DNA from: Streptomyces sp. CB01249
Lineage (GTDB): Bacteria; Actinomycetota; Actinomycetes; Streptomycetales; Streptomycetaceae
Length of the DNA: 64,000 nt
Assembly (NCBI RefSeq): GCF_001905735.1
Contig: NZ_LISW01000004.1
Location: 372,001-436,000 of the forward strand
Direction: 5' to 3'
The stretch's first letter is position 1; the number at the start of each line of letters is the position of its first letter. A program made the translations under genes and the position numbers. A model generated the notes under the pieces. That model searched no databases and was not told the origin of the DNA. It worked only from the letters and a program-made list of their open reading frames with translations. This document shows positions 16,804 to 24,680 of the stretch, piece after piece.

Positions 16804-18246
16804 TCAGGCCGCGGCGCGCGAGACGGACCGCCGCCCGCTCCCGCGCCGGGCGGCCGCGCCGGGGTTGCGACGACCGGTGGGCGCCGCGCCGCGCCTACGC
16901 TGCTCGGACACCGGCGCCGTGATCGTCACAGGAACGCCGGAGGGGGTCCGGGCGCCGGTGATCCGGCTGAGCGCCGCCTCGCCGGAGCGGACCTCGGTGG
17001 TACGGGGGACGATGCCGGCCGCCGCCATGAGGCGGGTCATCTCGCGGCGCTGGCCGCTGGTGACCAGGGTGACGACGCTGCCGGACTCGCCGGCCCGCGC
17101 GGTACGGCCGCCCCGGTGCAGGTAGTCCTTGTGGTCGGTCGGCGGATCCACGTTGACGACGAGGTCGAGGTGGTCGACGTGAATCCCGCGCGCCGCGACG
17201 TTCGTCGCCACCAGCACCGTGATGTGCCCGGTCTTGAACTGGGCGAGCGTGCGCGTGCGCTGCGGCTGCGACTTCCCGCCGTGCAGGGCGGCGGCACGGA
17301 CCCCGCTGGCCAGGAAGTGCTGGGTGAGGCGGTCCACCGCGTGCTTGGTGTCCAGGAACATGATCACCCGGCCCTCGCGCGCCGCGATCTCCGTCGTCAG
17401 CCGGTGCTTGTCGGCACCGTGCACATGCAGGACGTGGTGCTCCATGGTGGTGACCGCGCCCTGCGAGGGGTCCACGGAGTGGACGACGGGGTCCGCGAGG
17501 TACCGCCGGACCAGGAGGTCGACGTTACGGTCCAGAGTCGCGGAGAACAGCATGCGCTGGCCCCCGGGGCGGACCTGGTCCAGGAGCGCGGTGACCTGCG
17601 GCATGAACCCCATGTCGGCCATCTGGTCGGCCTCGTCCAGGACGGTGATCGCGACCCGGTCCAGTCGGCAGTCGCCGCGTTCGATCAGGTCCTTGAGGCG
17701 GCCGGGGGTGGCCACGACGACCTCCGTACCGCCCCGCAGCGCGCTCGCCTGCCGTCCGATCGACATCCCGCCGACGACGGTGGCCAGCCGCAGCTGCGCG
17801 GCCCGGGCGTACGGGGTGAGGGCGTCGGTGACCTGCTGCGCGAGCTCCCGGGTGGGAACGAGGACCAGGGCCAGCGGCTGACGGGGCTCGGCGCGCTGAC
17901 CGGCGGTGCGGGCCAGCAGGGCCAGGCCGAAGGCGAGCGTCTTGCCGGAGCCGGTCCGGCCGCGGCCCAGGACGTCACGGCCCGCCAGGGAGTTCGGTAG
18001 CGTCGCCCCCTGGATGGGGAACGGCGTGGTCACGCCCTGCGCGGTGAGCGCGGCCAGCAGGCTCCTCGGCAGGTCGAGCTCGCTGAACGCCTCGACCGCG
18101 GGCAGCGCCGGGGTGACCGTCTTGGGCAGGGCGAATTCTCCCCGCATCGGGGCGGGTCGCCGGCCACTCGAACGGCTCGGGACGGAAGCGCCGGAGCGTC
18201 GGCCTCGAACCGGGCCGGACCGGCTGTTCGTGCGCGTGGGGTTCAT
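16804..18246 (-). CDS. DEAD/DEAH-box ATP-dependent RNA helicase
   Basis: This 480-residue protein has a basic, Ser/Arg-rich N terminus, then the Q motif (PFPIQGATLPNSLAGRDVLG), Walker A GRGRTGSGKT, PTRELAQQV, GTEVVVATPGRL, DEAD as VLDEADQM, SAT (FSATLD), and the helicase C domain with ARGIHVDHLDLVVN and HRGGRTARAG. The C-terminal tail is Arg-rich. Such helicases unwind structured RNA, and the class is cold-induced in many bacteria. I chose ATG 18246, preceded by AAGGAAGG, rather than an ATG 24 bases upstream. Confidence 0.93.
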   Translation of the reverse strand: MNPTRTNSRSGPVRGRRSGASVPSRSSGRRPAPMRGEFALPKTVTPALPAVEAFSELDLPRSLLAALTAQGVTTPFPIQGATLPNSLAGRDVLGRGRTGSGKTLAFGLALLARTAGQRAEPRQPLALVLVPTRELAQQVTDALTPYARAAQLRLATVVGGMSIGRQASALRGGTEVVVATPGRLKDLIERGDCRLDRVAITVLDEADQMADMGFMPQVTALLDQVRPGGQRMLFSATLDRNVDLLVRRYLADPVVHSVDPSQGAVTTMEHHVLHVHGADKHRLTTEIAAREGRVIMFLDTKHAVDRLTQHFLASGVRAAALHGGKSQPQRTRTLAQFKTGHITVLVATNVAARGIHVDHLDLVVNVDPPTDHKDYLHRGGRTARAGESGSVVTLVTSGQRREMTRLMAAAGIVPRTTEVRSGEAALSRITGARTPSGVPVTITAPVSEQRRRGAAPTGRRNPGAAARRGSGRRSVSRAAA

Positions 18247-18380
18247 GCTGAACCTTCCTTGATACGGCATGCATCAAGGAATTCCGCAGCGAAAGAGCGG
18301 CGCGGGGAATCACAGGCACGGACCGAATGAAATGCGAACGCGGCCGGCGGGAATTCCGTACCGGCAGCGGAGAAAAACAA

Positions 18381-18422
18381 GTAGCTGGGGCCCGCACCCC
18401 GAAGGATGCGGGCCCCAGCTAC
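18381..18422 (-). terminator. intrinsic terminator of the cold-shock gene
   Basis: A perfect 16-base stem (GTAGCTGGGGCCCGCA with its complement) has a 10-base loop. On the minus strand it is followed by TTGTTTTT, a real U-rich tail. It ends the cold-shock transcript 15 bases after its stop. Confidence 0.92.
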
Positions 18423-18436
18423 TGATGCGCGTGGCG

Positions 18437-18640
18437 TCAGGCCGTGACGATGTTCTCGGCCGTCGGGCCCTTCTGGCCCTGCGCGATGTCGAAGGAAACC
18501 TTCTGGCCCTCCTGGAGCTCGCGGAAGCCCTGGGCGGCGATGTTCGAGTAGTGGGCGAACACGTCAGCGCCGCCACCGTCCTGCTCGATGAAGCCGAAAC
18601 CCTTTTCCGCGTTGAACCACTTCACGGTGCCAGTAGCCAT
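18437..18640 (-). CDS. cold-shock protein, CspA family
   Basis: This 67-residue single cold-shock domain reads ATGTVKWFNAEKGFGFI, with the RNA-binding motifs KGFGFI and DVFAHYS. It binds single-stranded nucleic acid and acts as an RNA chaperone. AAAGGAG lies 7 bases before ATG 18640. It sits immediately upstream of the DEAD-box helicase on the same strand, an arrangement I recall from S. coelicolor (csp next to helicase), although a terminator separates them. Confidence 0.97.
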   Translation of the reverse strand: MATGTVKWFNAEKGFGFIEQDGGGADVFAHYSNIAAQGFRELQEGQKVSFDIAQGQKGPTAENIVTA

Positions 18641-19159
18641 GTCAATCTCCTTTGGGCAGTACACCGGAATCCGCACTTTACGGACCCCGTGTCGCCGCGA
18701 TGATGCCCTGCCCGGAAATGACCGGAAATACTAAGCGCCCCTCTGCGGCTTTCGGCCGGCCCGAGGCGCCTGAAGATATTTGGGTACCACAACTGCAACT
18801 GGCTCCGACCGTAGCACGCCGAGAAGGGTTTATGTGCGCCCGACATTTTCCCGCGCACGCCGCAACAGAAACCCTTCCGGTGCGGACCGCTAAATTCTGA
18901 GACGGCCGACAGAGGTATTCAGTGACCCCGGGCAGAGCGTTTCCGCCCGGCGGCACCGGCATCTCGGACCAGCCGATCGCCGGCGGACGCCGGGGTGCCG
19001 AAGGCATGGCGTGCGGGGCCGACAGGACCGGGTAACGTCCTCGGCACGTTCTTCCAGGCGCCGATTCACGGCTGAGAGCGTGACGGGCCCCGCTGACGTC
19101 CTCCGTAACAGCCCCCCGTCCCCCACCGTGGATCCCTTCATGACACACCGGGAGAACCC
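18641..19159. other. intergenic stretch holding the cold-shock gene leader and promoter
   Basis: About 520 bases have no credible gene. The part nearest the csp start (18641-18850) is notably AT-richer than its surroundings (AATATCTTCAGG, AAATAC, TTTCATA-like runs), as expected for the long untranslated leader of a cold-shock mRNA that folds differently in the cold. The part nearest 19160 should contain the promoter of the DUF6243 gene. I could not place promoter boxes with confidence. Confidence 0.45.
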
Positions 19160-19369
19160 GTGACCGACAGCAAGAACATCAACAACCCCGTGGGCCAGGG
19201 CGGCGGCCAGCGCAAGAAGCTGTCCCGCGCCGAACGGCAGAACAACGGTCCGCACCGCAACCTCGACCGCCAGGGTGCCGCTGACCGCAAGGCGGAGCTG
19301 GTGCGCAAGATGCGCGAGAAGACTCATGCGGCCGGGAGCACGGGGCAGACGGACGACGACCTGAGCTGA
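19160..19369 (+). CDS. DUF6243-like small protein
   Basis: This 69-residue, highly charged protein reads NNPVGQGGGQRKKLSRAERQ, NNGPHRNLDRQGAADRKAEL, VRKMREKTHA. The GxGG.RKxLSR start and LVRKMREK end match what I remember of DUF6243 proteins in streptomycetes, whose function is unknown. It starts with GTG, with GGGAGAA upstream. Confidence 0.7.
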   Translation: MTDSKNINNPVGQGGGQRKKLSRAERQNNGPHRNLDRQGAADRKAELVRKMREKTHAAGSTGQTDDDLS

Positions 19370-19401
19370 CGCACCGCGCACGCCGTGGCACAGGCAGCGC
19401 C

Positions 19402-19436
19402 CGAGGACCGCACTCCGCAGGGGAGCGCGGTCCTCG
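19402..19436 (+). terminator. hairpin terminator after the DUF6243-like gene
   Basis: CGAGGACCGC pairs with GCGGTCCTCG, extended by flanking GCGC arms with a one-base bulge. It lies 33 bases after the stop. Confidence 0.7.
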
Positions 19437-19447
19437 GCGCATGCGGC

Positions 19448-19530
19448 TACGCGGGCCGGCCTCCGTACGGCACGGTGATGAACTCCATGGCGTGACCCGC
19501 GGGATCCATGCGGCACGAGGGGCTGCGTGG
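19448..19530 (-). pseudogene. possible C-terminal remnant of a VOC/glyoxalase-family gene
   Basis: On the minus strand the frame ending at the TAG 19448-19450 reads CRMDPAGHAMEFITVPYGGR. DPAGHxxEF is the characteristic last strand of VOC-superfamily proteins. There is no start codon with a complete domain upstream, because the tetR gene occupies the adjoining DNA. It looks like the stub of a deleted gene. The match is short, so chance is possible. Confidence 0.35.
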
Positions 19531-19584
19531 GTCTCGGGTCCGCCCGGCCGACGTCTCCGGGTCCGCCGCTCTCGGTCAAGCAAC

Positions 19585-20187
19585 TCAGCGCGGGGAGCGG
19601 TGCCGGTCCACGATTCCCTCGACGACTTTCATCAGGCGGTCTCCCGTCCGATCGATGCTTCCGTTCTGTGTGCTGACCTGGGCCCCTTCGAGCGCGAAGG
19701 TGATCTCGGCCGCGGCCTGTCCGGGGTCGCGCATCTGCGCTTCGGTGCACATGCCGATCAGCCTGCGGGTCTGGAGGGCCTTGTGGTCCTCGATCACTCG
19801 CCGTGCCGGATGAAGGCGGTCGGGAAGCTCGGCGAGGGAGTTGATGAACGGGCAACCCCTGTATGAGATCGCCGACAGCCCCTCGGCGATGAATCGGGCC
19901 AGGCCCAGAATCTGCTCCTCGGGCCGGTCGGGATATTCGGCTTCCACCCGGTCGAAGGCCGCCTGATAGTCCGCGGCGACGATCCGCAGCCACTCCGCGA
20001 CCAGCGCGTCCTTGGTCTCGAAGTGCCGGTAGATCGCCATTTTGGTGGTCTCGGCCTTGTCGGCGATCGCCTGGACCCCCACCAGCCGGATCCCTTCTCT
20101 CTGGAAGAGCTCTTCGGCGGCGTCGAGAATGCGCTCACGAGGCGGCAGCTTCGCCACTCTGCTCGGCCTGCTGAGGGTCGATGCCAT
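19585..20187 (-). CDS. TetR family transcriptional regulator
   Basis: This 200-residue protein has an N-terminal helix-turn-helix: RERILDAAEELFQREGIRLVGVQAIADKAETTKMAIYRHFETKDALVAEWL. The C-terminal domain contains YRGCPFINSLAELPD, a motif of the TetR group with a conserved Cys near residue 110. It is divergent from the amidase gene, with a perfect palindrome in the 115 bases between, so it probably represses the amidase and itself. Confidence 0.92.
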   Translation of the reverse strand: MASTLSRPSRVAKLPPRERILDAAEELFQREGIRLVGVQAIADKAETTKMAIYRHFETKDALVAEWLRIVAADYQAAFDRVEAEYPDRPEEQILGLARFIAEGLSAISYRGCPFINSLAELPDRLHPARRVIEDHKALQTRRLIGMCTEAQMRDPGQAAAEITFALEGAQVSTQNGSIDRTGDRLMKVVEGIVDRHRSPR

Positions 20188-20244
20188 GACTACTCCGGTC
20201 GATCGTGCGGTTCACGCCCTCGCCACGGTACCAGTCGGACCCAC

Positions 20245-20264
20245 ACGATACCGTTGGGTATCGT
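20245..20264. promoter_or_regulatory. palindromic operator between the tetR and amidase genes
   Basis: A perfect 8-base inverted repeat, ACGATACC-GTTG-GGTATCGT, is followed by further GGTATT and GGTATC half-like copies up to about 20281. Its position in the divergent promoter region fits binding by the TetR protein encoded at 19585-20187. Confidence 0.75.
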
Positions 20265-20302
20265 TCGGTATTCAAAGGTATCTTTCTTGGTGGGGAGTGA
20301 CG

Positions 20303-21754
20303 GTGAAAGCTTCTGAGTACGTGAGTTTCGACGCGGTCGGGCTGGCGGAGCTGGTGGCCGAAGGCGAGGTACGCTCCGCCGAGTTGGAGGCAGTCGCACG
20401 CCAAGCCGTGCAGGCGGTTGATCCGCAGATCAACGCCGTCGTGGAGACCTGGCCGACCGACGACGAACCTGCCCCTGGCAGCACACCACTGGCCGGCGTC
20501 CCCTTTCTGATCAAAGACATCGCGGTGGCCATGGCCGGGCGGCGGATGGAGCTGGGAAGCCGCCTGGCGGCCGGTAACGTCGTCGGCGCCGACTCCTCGC
20601 TGATGCGGCGCTTCCGGCGCGCGGGTCTCGTGACGTTCGGGCGCACCGCGACACCGGAGATGGCTTATGGCATCTCGACGGAATCCGCGTTGTACGGCGT
20701 GACCCGTAACCCGTGGGATCTGGAGCGCAGTGCGGGCGGGTCCAGTGGAGGCGCTGCCGCCGCTGTCGCGGCCGGGGTGGTTCCGGTCGCCCATGGCACC
20801 GATGCCGCCGGATCGCTCCGTATCCCCGCCGCCTACAACGGCCTCTTCGGGATCAAGCCGACCCGTGGCCGGGTGTCCATGGGGCCCGACGTCGACGAGG
20901 TCTTCAGCGGCCTGGCCGTCCACGGCAGCGTCAGCCGCACCGTACGCGACAGTGCGGTACTGCTCGACCGGATACGCGGCCCGGAATCGGGCGACCCCTA
21001 CTTCGCCCCGCAGCCGTCACGGCCGTACGCGGAGGAAGTCACCCGTCATCCGGGCTCGTTGCGCATCGGTGTGCTCGCCCAGGCGTGGGGCGGACGCCGC
21101 ACCATCGCACCGGTGACCGACGCCCTCTCCCGCACCGTGCGGTTGCTTGAATTCCTTGGTCATCAGGTAACGGAGGTTGAGGTCGCCCTCGGCGTCGGCT
21201 GGGAGGAATTCGTCCTGTCCAACGCCCGACTCATGACGGTGAACCTCACCACCTTGGTCGACGGCCTGGCCGCCGCCTTCGGCCGCCCCATCGACTCCTC
21301 GACCCTCGAACCGGCGACCCTCGCCGGCTACCACTACGGGCATCGGGTCACCGGCGCGCAATTCCACACCGCTCTCGCGATGCGGAACCGGGTGGCCCGA
21401 AGCCTGGCGCGGTACTTCGACGAGTACGACATCCTCCTCACGCCAACCCTGCCGGAGCCTCCCGTGTCTCTCGGCACTCACACGGAGGGTGCGGAGGCAC
21501 TGGACGGCCTCGGCTGGATCGAGCGCATCCATGACCGGTCGCCGTTCACCATGCCGTTCAACGTGGCAGGCACACCCGCCATGTCCGTACCCGTGACGGC
21601 CGACCCCGGCACGGGGCTCCCGGTCGGCATGCAGTTCGCCGCCGGATACGGCCTCGAAGACCGACTCTTCCGCCTCGCCGGCCAACTCGAACAGGCAAGT
21701 CCGTGGTCAGGCCGAATCCCCACGGTATGGGCAGGGAATGATTCAGCCCGCTGA
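20303..21754 (+). CDS. amidase signature family hydrolase
   Basis: This 483-residue protein of the amidase-signature family has the Ser-cisSer-Lys catalytic elements: Lys in PFLIKDIAVA, the Gly/Ser-rich motif ERSAGGSSGGAAAAVAAG, and GTDAAGSLRIPAAYNGLFGIKP. The C-terminal GTPAMSVPV...LPVGMQF is also standard. It hydrolyses carboxylic amides; the substrate is unknown. It is not likely to be GatA because gatB/gatC are absent and a dedicated TetR regulator sits beside it. GTG 20303 follows GGGGAG. Confidence 0.92.
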   Translation: MKASEYVSFDAVGLAELVAEGEVRSAELEAVARQAVQAVDPQINAVVETWPTDDEPAPGSTPLAGVPFLIKDIAVAMAGRRMELGSRLAAGNVVGADSSLMRRFRRAGLVTFGRTATPEMAYGISTESALYGVTRNPWDLERSAGGSSGGAAAAVAAGVVPVAHGTDAAGSLRIPAAYNGLFGIKPTRGRVSMGPDVDEVFSGLAVHGSVSRTVRDSAVLLDRIRGPESGDPYFAPQPSRPYAEEVTRHPGSLRIGVLAQAWGGRRTIAPVTDALSRTVRLLEFLGHQVTEVEVALGVGWEEFVLSNARLMTVNLTTLVDGLAAAFGRPIDSSTLEPATLAGYHYGHRVTGAQFHTALAMRNRVARSLARYFDEYDILLTPTLPEPPVSLGTHTEGAEALDGLGWIERIHDRSPFTMPFNVAGTPAMSVPVTADPGTGLPVGMQFAAGYGLEDRLFRLAGQLEQASPWSGRIPTVWAGNDSAR

Positions 21755-21826
21755 AGAATGCTCCCAGCAAGTACGTCGACTTGGGCCGCGTAGAGGGCGC
21801 GCGGCCCACAGGGAGTTGAGGAAACG

Positions 21827-21859
21827 ACAAACCCCCAGGCCGTTGGCCTGAGGGTTTGT
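21827..21859. terminator. terminator downstream of tRNA-Gly
   Basis: An ACAAACCC...GGGTTTGT inverted repeat with an inner CAGGCC/GGCCTG stem and GTT loop lies 6 bases from the tRNA 3' end, followed by T-rich sequence on the minus strand. Confidence 0.85.
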
Positions 21860-21865
21860 GGAAAG

Positions 21866-21936
21866 AGCGGGTGACGAGAATCGAACTCGCGCTCTGAGCT
21901 TGGGAAGCTCATGTTCTACCATTAAACTACACCCGC
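21866..21936 (-). tRNA. tRNA-Gly (anticodon TCC)
   Basis: On the minus strand the acceptor stem GCGGGTG pairs with CACCCGC. The D arm contains GTTTAATGGTAGAAC, the anticodon loop is CTTCCCA with TCC, and the T arm contains GTTCGATTC. The gene is 71 bases with no encoded CCA. All arms fold canonically, and it is the only tRNA seen in the window. Confidence 0.97.
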
Positions 21937-22137
21937 GAAATCGGCGGCCGCGTATCCAGCGGCGCATCCTCGCACACTGTACCCCATCGCGATCCCCTCG
22001 CGGCGACGTTCCGGATCGGCTGTGTGTGTGGCGGGAGTTGGGGGCGTAGCGTGGGTGTCGGAGTGCCGCGTGGAGGGGGGGCCTGTTCATCCCCTAATGT
22101 GGCGGTCTCGTCCACGGCTTGATGGGGAAGGGACTTG

Positions 22138-22311
22138 ATGGACTCCATGGAGCGCACCGTCGTCCGCTGTGCCGAAGGGCACGTTTTCGCTACCAGCTCG
22201 TTTCCGATGCAGCAGCTCGGGGCAGGGCGGATCGGGCCCGGGCGGCTCATCCGGTGTCCCCGGTGTGCGCGGTTGCGGCATGCCGTTCCCGTGGTGTTCG
22301 AGCGGCGGTAG
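22138..22311 (+). CDS. small zinc-ribbon-like protein
   Basis: This 57-residue protein reads MDSMERTVVRCAEGHVFATS and ends RLIRCPRCARLRHAVPVVFE. The spacing C-x3-H ... C-x2-C suggests a single zinc ribbon. A GAAGGGA ribosome site lies 6 bases before the ATG. It precedes dcd on the same strand. The function is unknown, and it was too short for standard long-ORF calls. Confidence 0.65.
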   Translation: MDSMERTVVRCAEGHVFATSSFPMQQLGAGRIGPGRLIRCPRCARLRHAVPVVFERR

Positions 22312-22388
22312 CGGCGGCGGGTGACGGAGGACAGGCGCGCGGGCGGCCCGATGAGGGCGGACCCGCGCGTTCTGCGTATCCTCGGTGG

Positions 22389-22964
22389 GTGCTTCTCTCA
22401 GACAAGGACATCCGCGCCGAGATCGACGCCGGACGCGTACGCATTGATCCATTCGACGCGTCGATGGTGCAGCCGTCGAGTATCGACGTGCGGCTCGACC
22501 GCTATTTCCGGGTGTTCGAGAACCACCGCTACCCGCACATCGACCCCGCCGTCGAGCAGGTGGACCTGACCCGCACCGTCGAACCGGAGGGGGACGACGC
22601 GTTCATCCTGCACCCCGGGGAGTTCGTGCTGGCGTCGACGTACGAGGTCATCTCGCTGCCCGACGATCTCGCGTCGCGGCTGGAGGGGAAGAGCTCGCTC
22701 GGCCGGCTCGGGCTGGTCACGCATTCCACGGCCGGCTTCATCGACCCGGGCTTTTCCGGGCACGTGACCCTGGAGCTGTCGAATCTCGCGACGCTGCCGA
22801 TAAAGCTCTGGCCCGGCATGAAGATCGGCCAGCTGTGCATGTTCCGGCTGAGTTCTCCCTCCGAGTTCCCTTACGGCTCCGAGCGGTACGGGTCGCGCTA
22901 TCAGGGGCAGCGCGGTCCCACCGCGTCGCGCTCCTTCATGAATTTCCACCGGACGCAGGTGTGA
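22389..22964 (+). CDS. dcd: dCTP deaminase
   Basis: This 191-residue enzyme converts dCTP to dUTP in pyrimidine deoxynucleotide synthesis. Hallmarks are LLSDKDIRAEIDAGRVRI, the nucleotide-binding VQPSSIDVRLD, EGKSSLGRLGL and the loop STAGFIDPGFSGHVTLE, with a C-terminal GSRYQGQRGPT that closes over the substrate. Actinobacterial relatives can also hydrolyse dUTP; that is not decidable here. The start is GTG 22389 with only a weak ribosome site. The next gene begins 7 bases after the stop. Confidence 0.96.
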   Translation: MLLSDKDIRAEIDAGRVRIDPFDASMVQPSSIDVRLDRYFRVFENHRYPHIDPAVEQVDLTRTVEPEGDDAFILHPGEFVLASTYEVISLPDDLASRLEGKSSLGRLGLVTHSTAGFIDPGFSGHVTLELSNLATLPIKLWPGMKIGQLCMFRLSSPSEFPYGSERYGSRYQGQRGPTASRSFMNFHRTQV

Positions 22965-22971
22965 GGGCCCG

Positions 22972-23472
22972 ATGACCGACGATGTACGGGAGAACCTGAC
23001 GTACGACGGCTTCGGCCACGCCGTACGCGAGCTGGCGCAGGCCGTGGCCGACGACGGGTACGAGCCCGACGTGGTGCTGAGCATCGCGCGCGGCGGGGTG
23101 TTCGTCGCGGGCGGTCTGGCGTACGCGCTGGACTGCAAGAACATCCACCTGGTGAACGTGGAGTTCTACACGGGCGTGGGCACCACCCTGGAGATGCCGG
23201 TCATGCTGGCGCCGGTGCCCAACGTGATCGACTTCTCGGACAAGAAGGTCCTGATCGCCGACGACGTCGCCGACACCGGCAAGACGCTGAAGCTGGTGCG
23301 CGACTTCTGCATCGACCACGTCGCCGAGGTGCGGTCCGCGGTCATCTACGAGAAGTCCCACTCGCTCGTGCAGTGCGAGTACGTGTGGAAGAAGACCGAC
23401 CGCTGGATCAACTTCCCGTGGAGCGTGGAGAAGCCCGTCGTACGGCGTAGTGGGCAGGTTCTCGACGCGTAG
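22972..23472 (+). CDS. phosphoribosyltransferase family protein
   Basis: This 166-residue type I PRT has the PRPP loop KKVLIADDVADTGKTLK and the upstream loop VVLSIARGGVFVAGGLAYAL. It resembles xanthine/hypoxanthine-type PRTs of the Gpt class. The base specificity cannot be read. It follows dcd by 7 bases, so both are probably one nucleotide-metabolism operon, closed by the strong terminator just after it. Confidence 0.9.
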   Translation: MTDDVRENLTYDGFGHAVRELAQAVADDGYEPDVVLSIARGGVFVAGGLAYALDCKNIHLVNVEFYTGVGTTLEMPVMLAPVPNVIDFSDKKVLIADDVADTGKTLKLVRDFCIDHVAEVRSAVIYEKSHSLVQCEYVWKKTDRWINFPWSVEKPVVRRSGQVLDA

Positions 23473-23487
23473 TAAGAGCCTTGCAAC

Positions 23488-23522
23488 GGAAAAGGGCCCC
23501 GGTCACCCCGGGGCCCTTTTCC
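23488..23522. terminator. bidirectional terminator
   Basis: GGAAAAGGGCCCC and GGGGCCCTTTTCC form a perfect 13-base stem with a short loop between two convergent genes. The A/T tracts at both ends make it usable from either side. Confidence 0.9.
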
Positions 23523-23540
23523 GTATGCGCGGCGCGGCCG

Positions 23541-24485
23541 TCAGATCGTGCCCAGCTTCAGGATCGAGACCAGCGCCAGCAGCTGGATCGCCGACGCGCC
23601 CAGCGCCTTCGGCCACGGCAGGTCGTGCGATTTGCTCACCATCGAGGTGAGGAGCGCCGCCGCGGCCAGCCAGGTCACCCAGCCGAGGATGACGACCAGC
23701 GCGTTCTCGCCGCCCAGGAACATCGCGAAGACCAGGCGCGGCACGTCCGTGATCGACATGATCAGCATGGACAGGCCCACCGTCGGCTGCCACGCGCCGT
23801 CGCCGCCGAGCTGGCGGGCCAGCGTGTGGGTGACCGCGCCGAGCACCAGGCCGCCGAGCACGAAGCAGACGCCCGTGAGGATGACGTAGGGCACCGCGCT
23901 GGAGACCGGGGCGTGGATCGCGTCGTCGCGGGCCTGGTCGAAGCCGAAGAGCGCCAGGAGGCCGTAGAGGAACGTCACCGTTAGGGCAGGGCCCCAGACC
24001 GCGTAGTCGCGCATCTGCCAGAACGTCGGGCCGGGGCGCGTCACGATGCCGCTCAGCAGCTGCTTCCAGTGCAGGCGCGGGCCCATGGGAGCCGCGGGCG
24101 CGTGTCCGGCGCGGTAGGCGTTGCCGTCGCTGTACGGCTCCTCGTCCACGCGGAACGCCTGCGTGTGGCCCGGATTGTTCGCGTACGGGTCGCCGGGGTT
24201 GGGGCCCTGGGGATACGGGTACGGCGTCGGGTCGGTGAAGTACTCCGGCTCGTCCGGGCCGGCCCCGGCGTAGCCGCCGCCCGGGTGGCCACCGCCCCCT
24301 TGGTGTCCGCCGTGGTAGCCCGGTGCGGCGTGGTGCGGGGCGCCCTGTCCTCCCGACGGCGGCCATTGCTGCTGCCCGTACGGCGGCGGCGATGCCTGAT
24401 TGCCGTACGGCTGCTGCCGCGGTTGCTGTTGCCCTTGCTGCGGGGTGCGGTTGTCCCGGCCGCGTCCGATCCTGAATCCAGCCAC
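23541..24485 (-). CDS. Yip1-domain membrane protein
   Basis: This 314-residue protein has a long disordered N terminus (about 1-135) rich in Gly, Gln, Pro and Tyr, then the Yip1 domain with five hydrophobic helices from about 150 to the end. The domain includes a GPTFWQMRDYAVWGPAL lead-in and tail ASAIQLLALVSILKLGTI. Yip1 proteins are small integral membrane proteins; in bacteria the role is unclear. GTG start at 24485. Confidence 0.82.
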   Translation of the reverse strand: MAGFRIGRGRDNRTPQQGQQQPRQQPYGNQASPPPYGQQQWPPSGGQGAPHHAAPGYHGGHQGGGGHPGGGYAGAGPDEPEYFTDPTPYPYPQGPNPGDPYANNPGHTQAFRVDEEPYSDGNAYRAGHAPAAPMGPRLHWKQLLSGIVTRPGPTFWQMRDYAVWGPALTVTFLYGLLALFGFDQARDDAIHAPVSSAVPYVILTGVCFVLGGLVLGAVTHTLARQLGGDGAWQPTVGLSMLIMSITDVPRLVFAMFLGGENALVVILGWVTWLAAAALLTSMVSKSHDLPWPKALGASAIQLLALVSILKLGTI

Positions 24486-24616
24486 GTCATCGAACGTACC
24501 CGGTCTGCCGGTTATGGGAGCCCGGGGCCGGGGAAGTACCGGCCTTTGACGCGTAGATGTGACATCCCCTAAGGGGACCCCCGGGGGTTATCCCCAGCAT
24601 CCGCCGGGGAAACGCG

Positions 24617-24657
24617 GAAGCGGCCGGTCCTGCCCCCGAGGCAGGTCCGACCGCTTC
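24617..24657. terminator. terminator downstream of the Fe-S oxidoreductase gene
   Basis: GAAGCGGCCGGTCCTGCC pairs with GGCAGGTCCGACCGCTTC with two mismatches and a CCCGA loop. It sits 23 bases past the stop of the minus-strand gene ending at 24681. Confidence 0.75.
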
Positions 24658-24680
24658 ACCGCGCCGTGACGCGGGCCCGG

